Shown piece by piece: positions 35,836 through 45,370 of a DNA stretch of 64,000 nt. Source of the DNA: Aporhodopirellula aestuarii (lineage in GTDB: Bacteria > Planctomycetota > Planctomycetia > Pirellulales > Pirellulaceae); contig NZ_JAMQBK010000029.1 of NCBI RefSeq assembly GCF_023701485.1, positions 225,708-289,707 of the forward strand, written 5' to 3'. The notes beneath the pieces are model-generated. The model ran no database searches, was not told the DNA's origin, and was given only the letters and a program-made list of their open reading frames with translations. A program made the translations under genes and the position numbers. Each line of letters begins with the position of its first letter. The stretch's first letter is position 1.

Positions 35836-36861
35836 TTAGATCGGTTCGAGGGCTTCCTGGTACACACCCGCGATCATCATGACGATCCGGATGATGAAGA
35901 AAATGAGGAATCCGGCGACCAGCAACCAAATCAAGCCGGTCGCCAACCCCGCGATCACTTTCATCGCCGACCGCGCCCGTTCATCGTAATCGCGGGCGAC
36001 ATGGGAAATCGACTCGGCATCGGTTCCCGACAATTCCGCGACTTCGACCTGCGTCAAAAACTCCTCGGGGAAGACGGCGGTTGCCTTCAAGGCTTCGGTT
36101 AAGGTCGCTCCGTCTCGAATCGCCAATTCCGCGTCGTCAGCCCCGCTGCGGTAGAAATCACTGTCGGTCGCATCCAGGGAGAGGCGAATCGCTTTGATCG
36201 GATCGAGCCCCGTCTCGAGTGCCAGTGACAGCGTCCACGTGAACCGCGACAACGTAATCGTCTGGAGCGAACCGCCGATGACGGGAATCTTGTAGAGCAA
36301 CGGGATGGCGTTTTGGACCCCCCCCACGTTTCTCTGGAAACCGATGATCAACGCCGCGACGAATCCGAAAAACAGCAGCAGGATCCCCCAAAACTTCAAA
36401 ACCCCCGTTGGACCTCGCAGGCCGAGCCCCAACACATCGGCCATCTGGCCCCCGCTGCCCGCAGTCATCACTCCCATGATGTAGATCACCAGCGAAATCA
36501 CGCCGACGCCGATGACAAACTGGATCGACGGCCAGGCGATCGCGCGTTGGAAGTTATTGCGAAGCGTGACTTGCTGTTCGTAATATTCAGCGAGTTTGAG
36601 CATCGTGCGTTCCAGACTCCCGCTCGCCTCGCCGACTTTGGTCATCGATCGCAAGAGCGGCGGAAAGAACTTCGCACGTTTGTTCATGGCATCGGCGAGC
36701 GTCGAGCCATGCATCGCTTCTTCGCGAATCGCCCGCATCGCTTCGCGTTGTTTCGGTGGCCCGTTTTTGCTTTCGCTATCGAGCAACCGCAACATGTCGG
36801 CGCCCGCCCGCATCCCGATCCCAAACCGCCGACAAAAATCTCTCGCGGCTTTCAATTTCAT
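35836..36861 (-). CDS. Type II secretion/type IV pilus F-family inner membrane protein
   Basis: GspF/PilC-like platform protein, 341 residues from the ATG at 36861 (MKLKAARDFCRRFGIGMRAG); a TTG five codons upstream overlaps the previous gene's end and is less likely. Two copies of the F domain are visible: RDFCRRFGIGMRAGADMLRLLDSES to LLRSMTKVGEASGSLERTMLKLAEYYE, and ITLSRFTWTLSLALETGLDPIKAIRLSLDAT to FPEEFLTQVEVAELSGTDAESISHVARDYDERARSAM. Three hydrophobic segments are at about 105-128, 160-182 and the C-terminal end. No other secretion gene is nearby, as is usual for scattered planctomycete pilus parts. Confidence 0.85.
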   Translation of the reverse strand: MKLKAARDFCRRFGIGMRAGADMLRLLDSESKNGPPKQREAMRAIREEAMHGSTLADAMNKRAKFFPPLLRSMTKVGEASGSLERTMLKLAEYYEQQVTLRNNFQRAIAWPSIQFVIGVGVISLVIYIMGVMTAGSGGQMADVLGLGLRGPTGVLKFWGILLLFFGFVAALIIGFQRNVGGVQNAIPLLYKIPVIGGSLQTITLSRFTWTLSLALETGLDPIKAIRLSLDATDSDFYRSGADDAELAIRDGATLTEALKATAVFPEEFLTQVEVAELSGTDAESISHVARDYDERARSAMKVIAGLATGLIWLLVAGFLIFFIIRIVMMIAGVYQEALEPI

Positions 36862-36872
36862 CCGCTGTCCGA

Positions 36873-37619
36873 TCAAGGTGCTTCCTTTCGCGAAGAACCA
36901 TTTCCTTGAGAAAACGCGTGGGGGCGAGTGGTCGCGAAGTTTGGACGTTCCACAGTCGCGAACGCCTTGCCGTATTCGGCACGTGCGTAGGCCAACAGAT
37001 ATTCGGGTTGGTCGTTTCGATTTCCCGTATCAATCCCATGACCGTCATTCGACGATGCGGGTTGCGATCGGTTTTGTCTGACCAGCCGATCGAGTTTTTC
37101 AATCGCCAACTCATAGGCGTATTGGGCGGTCGTCCGCTGTCCGTTGGTCAGTGCCCGGCGGGCGTTGCGTACCAGCGACTTGGCTTCGGCGATTTCATCG
37201 GAACGCGACCGTTCGTTACCAGCGGTGTTTGTCCCTGTGACGGCTCGCCCCCGTTTGCGGTCGTGCGGATCGTAACCGAGGATTTGCCGATCCATCTCAT
37301 CGAGGTCAATGATGGTGACCGACGCCGAGACCCCTCCAGCGGAGCCTCGTGAACTCAGATTGCTGCCGGGAAGATTCGGAAGAAGGGGAATCCCGCGTGA
37401 TGACGACGACATCGCCGACGAGCGGTTCCCGCCTAGAAATGCACTGCCCTGATCCGGCACCAAGACGCCCCCGCTGTACGAAAACTGCCGGATGGCGGGC
37501 AACTGAACCGTTTGCCCGCACGAGGGGCGAACGTCGCAGATCGCCAAAAGGCCCAGAAAAACGGTGCTCGCGAGAGCGGAATGCAGCAATGAGACCGCCC
37601 ACGGTCGTGAACATTTCAT
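36873..37619 (-). CDS. Secreted protein of unknown function
   Basis: Not recognised. From the ATG at 37619 (MKCSRPWAVSLLHSALASTVFLGLLAICDV) it has 248 residues and a clear signal peptide. The middle is Ser/Gly/Asn-rich; one ordered segment has DEIAEAKSLVRNARRALTNGQRTTAQYAYELAIEKLDRLV, a helical repeat-like unit (TPR-like). The GspF-like gene starts 11 bases downstream, so they are probably cotranscribed. An upstream frame to 37709 is non-signal-like and not chosen. Confidence 0.6.
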   Translation of the reverse strand: MKCSRPWAVSLLHSALASTVFLGLLAICDVRPSCGQTVQLPAIRQFSYSGGVLVPDQGSAFLGGNRSSAMSSSSRGIPLLPNLPGSNLSSRGSAGGVSASVTIIDLDEMDRQILGYDPHDRKRGRAVTGTNTAGNERSRSDEIAEAKSLVRNARRALTNGQRTTAQYAYELAIEKLDRLVRQNRSQPASSNDGHGIDTGNRNDQPEYLLAYARAEYGKAFATVERPNFATTRPHAFSQGNGSSRKEAP

Positions 37620-37762
37620 CGTTTGTTTCCCCCGCACTGGAACACACTCCCCGTAGAAAATTCGGGATGGCCGATCCAGGATCATAGCCAGCCGGCCCTG
37701 AACTGTCATTCTAGCCGGATTGGCGAATCGATGTCGCCGAGGCGTCTGCCTGCGTTCACTCG

Positions 37763-39223
37763 TCAGGCGAGGATGCCCTGGACCAATTCGCCATGAACGT
37801 CCGTCAGGCGATAATCGCGACCTTGGAAGCGATACGTCAAACGTTTGTGATCGAACCCGAGGAGGTGCAGGATGGTCGCGTGGAGATCGTGCACATGCAC
37901 CGGGTTTTCGGCGACATCAAAACCGAGTTCGTCGGTGCTGCCGTAAACCGTGCCCGCTTTCAAACCACCGCCCGCCATCCACATCGAAAACGCGTTGGGG
38001 TGATGGTCGCGGCCGTCGTCGCCGCCTTGGACCATCGGCGTTCGTCCAAACTCGCCACCCCAAATCACCAAAGTTTCATCGAGCATTCCTTGTTGCTTCA
38101 AATCCTTCACAAGTGCCGCGCAAGCTTGATCGGTCTTCTCGCAGTTGGCTTTCAAGCCCGCGGTGAGCCCGCCGTGTTGATCCCATGACTCATGGAACAA
38201 TTGCACAAATCGAACGCCCCGCTGAACCAATCTGCGAGCCAACAAGCAATTGTTCGCAAACGACATCGTGCCGGGCTCGGCGCCGTAGAGTTTGAGCATC
38301 GCTTCGGATTCATCGGCGAGATTCATCACCTCCGGTGCACTCGATTGCATCCGGAACGCCATCTCGTAGGAGTTCACACGGGTCGCGATTTCGGGGTCGC
38401 CGACGACATCGAGTCTTTTTCGATTGAGTTCATTGACTGCGCGGAGCGTGCTCCGCTGCGTCTGCTCGTTCATTCCGGGCGGGTTCGAAAGATACAGCAC
38501 CGGATCACCACTGCTGCGGAACTCGACACCCGAATGCAGCGTCGGCAGAAAACCCGAGTTCCAGTTCCCCGCACCGGCGCTGGGACCTTTGGTGCCGCTG
38601 TTGAAAACAACGTATGCCGGCAAGTCCTTTGATTCACTGCCGAGACCGTAGGTCAACCATGATCCCATGCTCGGCCGGCCGAATTGTTGCGACCCCGTGC
38701 TCATCATCAATTGCGCCGGGGCGTGATTGAACGCATCGGTTTTCATCGACCGGATCAAGCAAATGTCGTCGAGCACACCTGCGGTATGCGGCAGCAGTTC
38801 GCTGATTTCGGTACCCGATTGCCCATGTTTGGCAAATTTAAATCGAGGACCGAGCAGTTTCGAGTTGGGATTGATGAACGCCGCGCGATAACCGTCAAGG
38901 AGTTCGGCCGGCGGCAGCGTTCCGTCGAGACGTTCGAGTTGGGGTTTGTAGTCGAACATCTCGAACTGACTCGGCCCGCCACCCATGAACAGCAGAATGA
39001 CGTTTTTGATCTTGGCCGGGAAATGTGGTTGCTTTGGCGCCATCGGGTTGGTCGCCGTTGGATCGAGAGCGGATGCCGTCTGGTCCGACGCCAGTCCTGA
39101 TTCCGCGAGCAACGTCGTCAGCGCGATATGCCCCAGTCCGATTCGGCACTGACGCAATAGCCAATCGCGTCGAGCGAGACGGGTTGCATTTTCAGTCATG
39201 CTGGAAGTGGAATTGCTGCTCAT
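37763..39223 (-). CDS. DUF1501 protein, second copy
   Basis: 486 residues. The N-terminus RLARRDWLLRQCRIGLGHIALTTLLA resembles a Tat signal with a degenerate twin-arginine (ARRDWL). Motifs: VILLFMGGGPSQFEMFDYKPQLERLDG, NCLLARRLVQRGVRFVQLFHESWDQHGG, and IWGGEFGRTPMVQGGDDGRDHHPNAFSMWMAGGGLK, ending with HDLHATILHLLGFDHKRLTYRFQGRDYRLTDVHG, which is strongly diagnostic. It is downstream of, and overlaps by four bases, the DUF1549/DUF1553 gene, so the pair is coupled. Function unknown; probably a periplasmic phosphatase/sulfatase-like enzyme. Confidence 0.93.
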   Translation of the reverse strand: MSSNSTSSMTENATRLARRDWLLRQCRIGLGHIALTTLLAESGLASDQTASALDPTATNPMAPKQPHFPAKIKNVILLFMGGGPSQFEMFDYKPQLERLDGTLPPAELLDGYRAAFINPNSKLLGPRFKFAKHGQSGTEISELLPHTAGVLDDICLIRSMKTDAFNHAPAQLMMSTGSQQFGRPSMGSWLTYGLGSESKDLPAYVVFNSGTKGPSAGAGNWNSGFLPTLHSGVEFRSSGDPVLYLSNPPGMNEQTQRSTLRAVNELNRKRLDVVGDPEIATRVNSYEMAFRMQSSAPEVMNLADESEAMLKLYGAEPGTMSFANNCLLARRLVQRGVRFVQLFHESWDQHGGLTAGLKANCEKTDQACAALVKDLKQQGMLDETLVIWGGEFGRTPMVQGGDDGRDHHPNAFSMWMAGGGLKAGTVYGSTDELGFDVAENPVHVHDLHATILHLLGFDHKRLTYRFQGRDYRLTDVHGELVQGILA

Positions 39224-42200
39224 GATTTTGTAATCGTTTCGTCAAGGTTCAAAATCGTGCGGCTGACGACAATCCATGCAGCCAACTCAGCAGGTGTTTG
39301 TCCGGTCAATTGCAAACACGATGCAAAAGGGACACCGGTAATTTGTTCGAGGCGTTGATTGAGTTCTTCGTTCGGTGCCGAGTCGGAATCGGCTTGAAAC
39401 GCCGCACGCTGTTCATCGAGTAACCGTTCCAGGATTTCAATCTCCTCCGCGTCTGGCGTTCGGCTGGTGCATAAACGAAACGCGAAGACAATCCGCTCGC
39501 GGTCGAGTTGGATGGGGCCACAGTCTTCGGGCTGCGTCGCAGGCGAGATGTCACGCAGTGTCCTTGTCGCGAGTCCCCGGGCGGAATCGACAAATTGTGG
39601 TTCGTTGAGCATCACGAGAGCTTGCAGCGGCGTGTTGCTTCGTTCGCGACGCACGCATGCGGCGTCCCCTTTGGGAGCGTCGAATACTTGCAGGGGCGGA
39701 TACGGGATGCTGCGATACTGGTGGACATAGAGCGACCGACGATACTGCGACGCGTCTTGATCCAAGGTCCACATTTTGGGGCCGTAGCTGGTTGGTGGTT
39801 CGAATAGAAATCGAGGAGCCGGCGGATAAATGCTCGGCCCACCGACTTCGGTGTTGAGCAGACCACTGGCCGACAACGCGATATCGCGAACCATTTCTGC
39901 TTCGACACGATAGCGTGGCCCGCGCGTTAGCCATTCATTGCTCGGGTCGTCACTCCATGCTTCCGGCGGTGCGATCGAAGATTGCCGATAGGTGGCCGAG
40001 TTAACGATCAGGCGATGGATGTGTTTCAAATTCCAACCGCTGTCGATCAGTTCGCGAGCGAGAAAGTCGAGCAGTTCCGGGTGCGACGGTGCAACCGATT
40101 GGTAACCAAAGTCCTCCGCCGTCGTGACCAGGCCACGGCCAAAATACGCCTGCCAAATTCGATTGACGATTACTCGTGGCGTCGTCGGGGAATCTCGGGA
40201 AACCAGCCAACGGGCGAACCGGAGACGATCGGGCTCGTTTGTCGAGGGCATTGGGTGCAAGAATGCGGGGGCCTCCGGTTTGACCGGCTCCAGAGGACTG
40301 AGGAAATCTCCGCGGTCGAGCACGAACGTTTCGCGAGCGGCACCTTTGGAAACGGCAACCAACTGCGATGCCGTTTCAGGATACTGCTTCCAAAGCGATT
40401 CGATTTCGGAGTTTTCTTTTGCCAGCGAATCTTGAGTTAATCGCCACTCTGAAAACAGCTGATTCCACTGGGCGGCTGAGCGTTCTTCCGCCGGGATGCT
40501 GAGGACGGGAAGAACACTCGTGTTGATCGTCGTATCGGGAAGCGTGTCACTATCTGTGACGCTGAACCGATAACGGGCGATAAGAAAGTTTTGGTTGTCG
40601 TCGCTGTTCCAGCCGCCGTGCCGTTGCACCATCGTGAATGTCAACGTCGCCTCACCATCGACGACGATGGGGGATTCGGGGATGAAAATCGCGTGACGGG
40701 GTTGGTTATTGCGTCCGGGATCGAGGTCGGTCGTCCATGCTGATTTTTCATCTCCATCGATCGCAAATTCGACCGGTCCGACAAACCGGTCGTCATTTTC
40801 GGCGTCTTTAATGCGGTATCGCGGTTTAAGATCGCGGCGTGGTGGATTGACGTCCGAAATCGCGCGGACAAATTTGACTTCGATCGCCTCGGCGTCTTTC
40901 GCGGTCGGTTGGATTTTGAGTTGGAACTCCGAGAGCGCGCCCGTGCCGTCGACGCTGCGTCCCGGACCGCCGCGCGGCAATTGCGGGTGCGTCAACGCGT
41001 CGAGACGCACCGCGGTGATCGTTCCGACATGCGTGGTCAGTGAAAAGTCATCGCTCGCTTTTGACGGTGCGTAGCTTTCGCTGATGATCGAACCGTCCTC
41101 GAGCATGCCAAATTTCTGACCTCCGAACGGGACCGTCGTGGGCTTCATCACCGTCCATGTGGGCTGTTTCGCGGCGAGAGAATCCGCCCACGCGGAAACC
41201 TTTTCCTTCCAATCCGGCGTGCCGAGGCGGAGCCGGTCTTCGATCTTCGCGATCGAATCTAAAATCGTGTCGCGATTGTCAGCCTGTTCGGGCGTGTATA
41301 CCGAGATGCAACCTTCATGGAAGTCGTTGAGTGCGGCGAACATTTGATAATATTCGGCATGGCTGATCGGGTCGTACTTATGCGTATGACACTGCGCGCA
41401 CTGGGTCGTGATCCCGAGAATCGCTTTGCCGATCGCATCCATTCGGTCGAACATTCCTTCGACACGAAATTGCTCCGGGTCCACACCGCCTTCCTCATTG
41501 GTCATCGAATTCCGCAGAAACCCGGTCGCAACCCGCTGGCTCTGCGTCGCCCCTGGGAGCAAGTCGCCGGCGATTTGTTCGACGACAAATTGATCGTACG
41601 GCAGGTCGCGATTCATCGCGTCGATGACCCAGTCGCGATAGAACCAAACCGAACGCGGAAGGTCTTTTTCATAGCCCGCCGAGTCGGAATACCTAGCCGC
41701 ATCGAGCCACCATCGCGCCCATCGCTCGCCGAAGTGCGGCGAGTCGATGAGTTGGTCGATCAATGCATCAATGGCAGCGGCGGGGACATTTGCGGAAACA
41801 ACTTCGTCGAGCTGTGTGATGGTCGGTGGTAAACCGACGAGGTCGAGCGAAAGTCGACGGGCGAGCGTTTCGGGGGTGGCGGGCGGCGATGGAGAAAGCG
41901 AACGTGATTCCAGTTCAGCCAAAATAAAATGGTCGATCTCATTGCGCGCCCAATCGGCATTTTGGATCTCCGGTAAATCGGGCCGCCGGGCAACGACAAA
42001 CGCCCAATGTTCATCATAGGACGCGTCCTGCGAGATCCAGCGGCGGAGGATTTCCGCTTCGCCGGCCGTGACCTTTCTACCGGTCGATGGCGGGGGCATG
42101 ACGAAGTCAGGATCATCACTCGTGATGCGGGCAATCAACTCGCTCTCGTCTGGGTGACCGGGGACGATCGCGGATGACTCGATTGCCGAGGTGCGGTTGT

Positions 42201-42393
42201 CTAAACGCAGTCCCGCTTCGCGAGTCCCTTCATCAGGCCCATGGCACAGAAAACACTTGTCGGACAACAGGTTGCGTACTTCCGCGTTGAAATCGACCCG
42301 CTCTCCCGCCCGGACGACCCCGGTGAGAGTAAACGCCACCAGAATACAGGCGGTTGGCGACGGTGCACGGAAAGGCAGTGATCGAGGACTCAT
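39220..42393 (-). CDS. PSCyt1-DUF1549-DUF1553 protein, second copy
   Basis: 1057 residues from the ATG at 42393; a frame extension to 42660 is non-signal-like and ignored. Signal peptide ACILVAFTLTGVVRAGERV, then PSCyt1 with CFLCHGPD (47-54), and DUF1549 from about 150 (NEIDHFILAELESRSLSPSP, RRLSLDLVGLPPT, YSDSAGYEKD) with CAQCHTHKYDP (332-342). A beta-rich insert (about 500-690) containing VRLDALTHPQLPRGGPGR follows, then DUF1553: RVIVNRIWQAYFGRGLVTTAEDFGYQSVAPSHPELLDFLA. Two CxxCH sites suggest c-type heme. Stop overlaps the DUF1501 start by four bases. Confidence 0.93.
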   Translation of the reverse strand: MSPRSLPFRAPSPTACILVAFTLTGVVRAGERVDFNAEVRNLLSDKCFLCHGPDEGTREAGLRLDNRTSAIESSAIVPGHPDESELIARITSDDPDFVMPPPSTGRKVTAGEAEILRRWISQDASYDEHWAFVVARRPDLPEIQNADWARNEIDHFILAELESRSLSPSPPATPETLARRLSLDLVGLPPTITQLDEVVSANVPAAAIDALIDQLIDSPHFGERWARWWLDAARYSDSAGYEKDLPRSVWFYRDWVIDAMNRDLPYDQFVVEQIAGDLLPGATQSQRVATGFLRNSMTNEEGGVDPEQFRVEGMFDRMDAIGKAILGITTQCAQCHTHKYDPISHAEYYQMFAALNDFHEGCISVYTPEQADNRDTILDSIAKIEDRLRLGTPDWKEKVSAWADSLAAKQPTWTVMKPTTVPFGGQKFGMLEDGSIISESYAPSKASDDFSLTTHVGTITAVRLDALTHPQLPRGGPGRSVDGTGALSEFQLKIQPTAKDAEAIEVKFVRAISDVNPPRRDLKPRYRIKDAENDDRFVGPVEFAIDGDEKSAWTTDLDPGRNNQPRHAIFIPESPIVVDGEATLTFTMVQRHGGWNSDDNQNFLIARYRFSVTDSDTLPDTTINTSVLPVLSIPAEERSAAQWNQLFSEWRLTQDSLAKENSEIESLWKQYPETASQLVAVSKGAARETFVLDRGDFLSPLEPVKPEAPAFLHPMPSTNEPDRLRFARWLVSRDSPTTPRVIVNRIWQAYFGRGLVTTAEDFGYQSVAPSHPELLDFLARELIDSGWNLKHIHRLIVNSATYRQSSIAPPEAWSDDPSNEWLTRGPRYRVEAEMVRDIALSASGLLNTEVGGPSIYPPAPRFLFEPPTSYGPKMWTLDQDASQYRRSLYVHQYRSIPYPPLQVFDAPKGDAACVRRERSNTPLQALVMLNEPQFVDSARGLATRTLRDISPATQPEDCGPIQLDRERIVFAFRLCTSRTPDAEEIEILERLLDEQRAAFQADSDSAPNEELNQRLEQITGVPFASCLQLTGQTPAELAAWIVVSRTILNLDETITKS

Positions 42394-42786
42394 ACGGTGT
42401 TCGCAGACTCGGTTCAGACGCACGTCAGCAAAGCGGTCGATCGATGGGTGCGTTTGAGAGGGAATTCGACGGTGGGTACGTTCCATCAACTCTAGTTTGT
42501 AAAAAGTGGTCCGGAACACGTTTTGATTCCGGTTTGTTCCACCACAAGTGCTTCGTCTAACCTGAATTTGCGGGTTGTCGGAACCGGAGAGGACTCGCGT
42601 CCTGCCGCCAAAAGGCTTAGCGGAACAGCGCAAGCCGTCCCGTCTCACCCTCATTTTCAATGTTGATATAGCACTACCCTTATTGAAATGCGATCAGAAC
42701 GGTAAGCCTAGTGGTAAATTGCGCTCGCTGCCCCATGTTTTTCCCGTAATGTCGATAACAACACCCTCGAGTCGCCCCAATCCGTC
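42394..42786. other. Divergent intergenic region with repeat copy 2
   Basis: The region between the PSD1-type gene (minus) and the GGCT-like gene (plus). Its main content is the dispersed repeat at 42609-42676. No gene seen. Confidence 0.5.
42609..42676. repeat. Dispersed repeat, copy 2 (half)
   Basis: Matches the right arm and tail of the copy at 13705-13857: TAGCGGAAC(A/G)GCGC(A/G)AGCC, then GTCTCACCC, TTTTC, and ending at TGATA-TAGCACTA. Only one arm is present, so the palindrome is half. Confidence 0.65.
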
Positions 42787-43245
42787 ATGCACGCCTTCGC
42801 CCAAACAGAGCCCATCGACAGCTTTTTTGTGTACGGAACTTTGTGTCGAGGTCAGTGCCGAGAAAAATGCTGGCCGTTCCCACCGATCGAAGTCACGCCG
42901 GGGTGGGTCCACGGAACTTTGTTTGATCGTGCCGACTACCCCGCCATGACCCCAGGCGAAGACCGCGTCACCGGCGAACTGTGGCGGTTCGCAAGGGAGG
43001 TCATGGACCAAGTCTTGCAAGTGATCGACGAAGTGGAGGGAACCGATCAACCCGGATGCCCTAATCTCTATGACCGCGTGACCTGTGACGTTTTCACCAT
43101 CGAGTCCGTCGCTCGGGAAAATGTCGTTGAAGCGGATTGTTTGACCAGGGCGTGGGGATACCACTACAGCACACCACCGGAACTCGACGGTTTTGTCCGG
43201 ATTCGCCCCACGCCGCTGTTGACGGTGAGTTGGCCGCCAAAATAA
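42787..43245 (+). CDS. Gamma-glutamylcyclotransferase/AIG2-like family protein
   Basis: 152 residues of the GGCT/AIG2 fold. The defining N-terminal FFVYGTLCRGQ is the substrate-binding loop, and QVIDEVEGTDQPG has the acidic residue that acts in catalysis in relatives. TFFE-like parts are missing at the end; VRIRPTPLLTVSW closes the fold. The reaction could be gamma-glutamyl cyclisation or gamma-glutamylamine release, not decided. ATG at 42787. Downstream 43432 gene is on the same strand with a 186-base gap. Confidence 0.75.
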   Translation: MHAFAQTEPIDSFFVYGTLCRGQCREKCWPFPPIEVTPGWVHGTLFDRADYPAMTPGEDRVTGELWRFAREVMDQVLQVIDEVEGTDQPGCPNLYDRVTCDVFTIESVARENVVEADCLTRAWGYHYSTPPELDGFVRIRPTPLLTVSWPPK

Positions 43246-43431
43246 CGCCGGCGAGTCGTTCGGACCTGAGCCAACGGTGTGAGTTCGGGAAAGCGATCCC
43301 CGTGTCAGCCGATGACGTCCAATTTCACCTCGGACCGGTGACACGGTTACAATCAGATCGGCAGCGTTGGCTCAGTGATTGTGCTGATTGATCGCCAAAG
43401 CTGATTCAGTAACACAGGTGGGGAGCCTGAG

Positions 43432-44211
43432 ATGCGGTCTTATTTCTTTCTGATCGGTGTCCTGTGTTTGGTGTTTGCGGGGGTGCTGATGAGGCAACCG
43501 CAAGACGTTCCCGATCCTGTCGTCCAAACCGCCGCCAGTGATATCAGCGATCCTGACGAGTCGTATCTGCCGGTCTCGATCAACGGCAATGACCTCGAAT
43601 TGGATTTACCGCAATCTGAGCCGATCGAAATCACCTTCGAACATTTGCACCACGCCAACACCGAAGGTTTCGCCAACGCGGATGGTTTTGGTCTTTCTCG
43701 TGGCGGTCGGCATGTTCTCATGGGAGATGAGGCGGTTCGGTTTCTAGAAGATGCGATCATCGATGCTCCCGACTTGGCAGATCAGACCGCGACCAACCCT
43801 TATGGTTTATGGGGCGCGTTGGGTGCCCGCGCCGAAAGCAAAGTGCACCCGGAATTGAAAGCGATGGCTGACCCGGATTTGGCGGCGAGCCAGTCCCCGG
43901 TGTGGAGATTGGATTCCGTCCAAGTGGTCAGTTTGGATCGATTCGAAAGCCCGGTCGCCTACGACGAAGAGGAACTGCCGACGATGGACGCGATCAAGAA
44001 TCGACTGATGCCGACTCGCTCGCTGAGTCCGTTCGAACTCGAGGCGGTCAAAAAACTGCGGAACGGTGACGAGTTGGTCAGTGATCGCAACTCTGAACAG
44101 CTGGTATTGGTCGGGGCGATCCGTGCGAACAACGCGTGTGTCGATTGTCATGCAGCCAAACCACTCGATTTACTCGGTGCGTTCACCTATCACTTCTCTC
44201 GCCAGGAATAA
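43432..44211 (+). CDS. Membrane-anchored CxxCH protein of unknown function
   Basis: 259 residues. An N-terminal helix (FFLIGVLCLVFAGVLM) anchors it, followed by an acidic region, a central domain with EAVRFLEDAIIDAPD, and at the end NNACVDCHAAKPLDLLGAFTY, one CxxCH motif with the G-A-F following that is seen in small heme or heme-like planctomycete proteins. ATG with a good ribosome site (GGGGAG, six bases before). No close enzymes adjoin it. Heme binding is inference. Confidence 0.7.
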   Translation: MRSYFFLIGVLCLVFAGVLMRQPQDVPDPVVQTAASDISDPDESYLPVSINGNDLELDLPQSEPIEITFEHLHHANTEGFANADGFGLSRGGRHVLMGDEAVRFLEDAIIDAPDLADQTATNPYGLWGALGARAESKVHPELKAMADPDLAASQSPVWRLDSVQVVSLDRFESPVAYDEEELPTMDAIKNRLMPTRSLSPFELEAVKKLRNGDELVSDRNSEQLVLVGAIRANNACVDCHAAKPLDLLGAFTYHFSRQE

Positions 44212-44431
44212 CTCGCAAACGCCCTGCCCTGCCCTGCTCTGTAACGCGGGACGCGGCTCATTGCTAATATGGCCGGGGCTGTTCTGGCTTGCACCGCCCT
44301 GCCCCTCTGCCCTGCCGCACCGGTCCCAAACTGCCGCACCCGTTCCCACCCTGCCCTGACCCGCGAGTGACTAGGTATGATCGAAGTCCGCGATCAACTT
44401 CCTTCCGCCCTCCCTACCACGCACACGTCTC
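44212..44431. repeat. CCCTG microrepeat-rich intergenic region
   Basis: The spacer has several runs of GCCCTGCCCTG and CCTGCCG (44219-44235, 44292-44310, 44350-44360). The same unit recurs at 14000, 27643 and in other coding and non-coding places. See findings. Confidence 0.55.
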
Positions 44432-45331
44432 ATGGCCGCATTTTGTCGTTACGTTGAACCTTCCGGACGAATCCGTTTTGCGTTGTACCGGCAACCCTCG
44501 CAAGGTGCATCGACTGTCGCGAAAGTCTGCCCGCTCGGCCTGATCACGGACGACGCGACCGAAGAATCGCTTGCAATCGAGAATCGAATCTTCGATTGGT
44601 CCCCCGAGCAGATCGCCGGTTTGCCTGAACCCGACGCGTCGCTGTGGATCGATGCCCCACCGAAGCTGTTGCCGCCGGTCAATCATCCCGAAAAGATCAT
44701 TTGCATCGGATTGAACTATCTCGACCACGCGATCGAAACCGGATCGGAACCGCCTGAGTTGCCGGTAGTCTTTAGCAAATTCAACAGCAGCCTGATCGGA
44801 CACGGAGATTCGATTGTCCTGCCCTCGCTCAGCCAAAAGGTAGACTACGAGGCGGAGCTTGTCGTTGTGATCGGTCGCCCTGCTCGTCACGTTAATAAAG
44901 CGGATGCGATGGACTACGTGTTCGGCTTCACCGCCGGACATGATGTGTCCGCTCGGGATTGGCAAAAGGGACGCCCCGGTGGCCAGTGGCTCCTCGGAAA
45001 AACGTTTGACACCTTCGCACCCGTCGGCCCGGCGATCGTCACCAAAGAACAGTTTGGTGACGGAGCGAATGCGAGCGTTAAGATGTACCTCGGCGAGGAA
45101 TTGGCGCAGTCGAGCACGACGGCGCAGTTGATTTTTGATATCCCGTCGTTGATCTCGCACCTCAGCGGATTCGTCACGCTGCGTCCCGGAGATTTGATCT
45201 TTACCGGCACGCCACCCGGTGTCGGTGCGGCACGCAAACCACCCCGCTTTCTGGCCGACGGCGACGTGTGTACCGTCGATATCGAAGGCATCGGTCGCTT
45301 GACCAATCCCTGCCGCGGCGAGAATTCTTAG
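44432..45331 (+). CDS. Fumarylacetoacetate hydrolase-family protein
   Basis: 299 residues. The C-terminal domain (about 85-299) carries [35 protein letters not shown] with the metal-binding E-x-[29 protein letters not shown] and [16 protein letters not shown], which identify the FAH fold; the N-terminal part is the small FAH-N-like region. Reactions in the family include hydrolysis of fumarylpyruvate, 2-oxo-hept-4-ene-1,7-dioate and oxaloacetate decarboxylation, so the substrate is unknown. ATG at 44432. The following hairpin and convergent VOC gene end the unit. Confidence 0.92.
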   Translation: MAAFCRYVEPSGRIRFALYRQPSQGASTVAKVCPLGLITDDATEESLAIENRIFDWSPEQIAGLPEPDASLWIDAPPKLLPPVNHPEKIICIGLNYLDHAIETGSEPPELPVVFSKFNSSLIGHGDSIVLPSLSQKVDYEAELVVVIGRPARHVNKADAMDYVFGFTAGHDVSARDWQKGRPGGQWLLGKTFDTFAPVGPAIVTKEQFGDGANASVKMYLGEELAQSSTTAQLIFDIPSLISHLSGFVTLRPGDLIFTGTPPGVGAARKPPRFLADGDVCTVDIEGIGRLTNPCRGENS

Positions 45332-45370
45332 TTTGGCCGATGGGACATCGATTGTTTTAGTAACGTTTTT

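Noticed and set aside
34796..35839. 347-codon plus-strand frame over the folE region
   Set aside because: It is antisense to folE, whose motifs are complete, and it has no coherent family pattern.
44212..44431. CRISPR-like array from repeated CCCTGCC units
   Set aside because: Units are five bases, irregular and without spacers of constant length; no cas gene is in the window.
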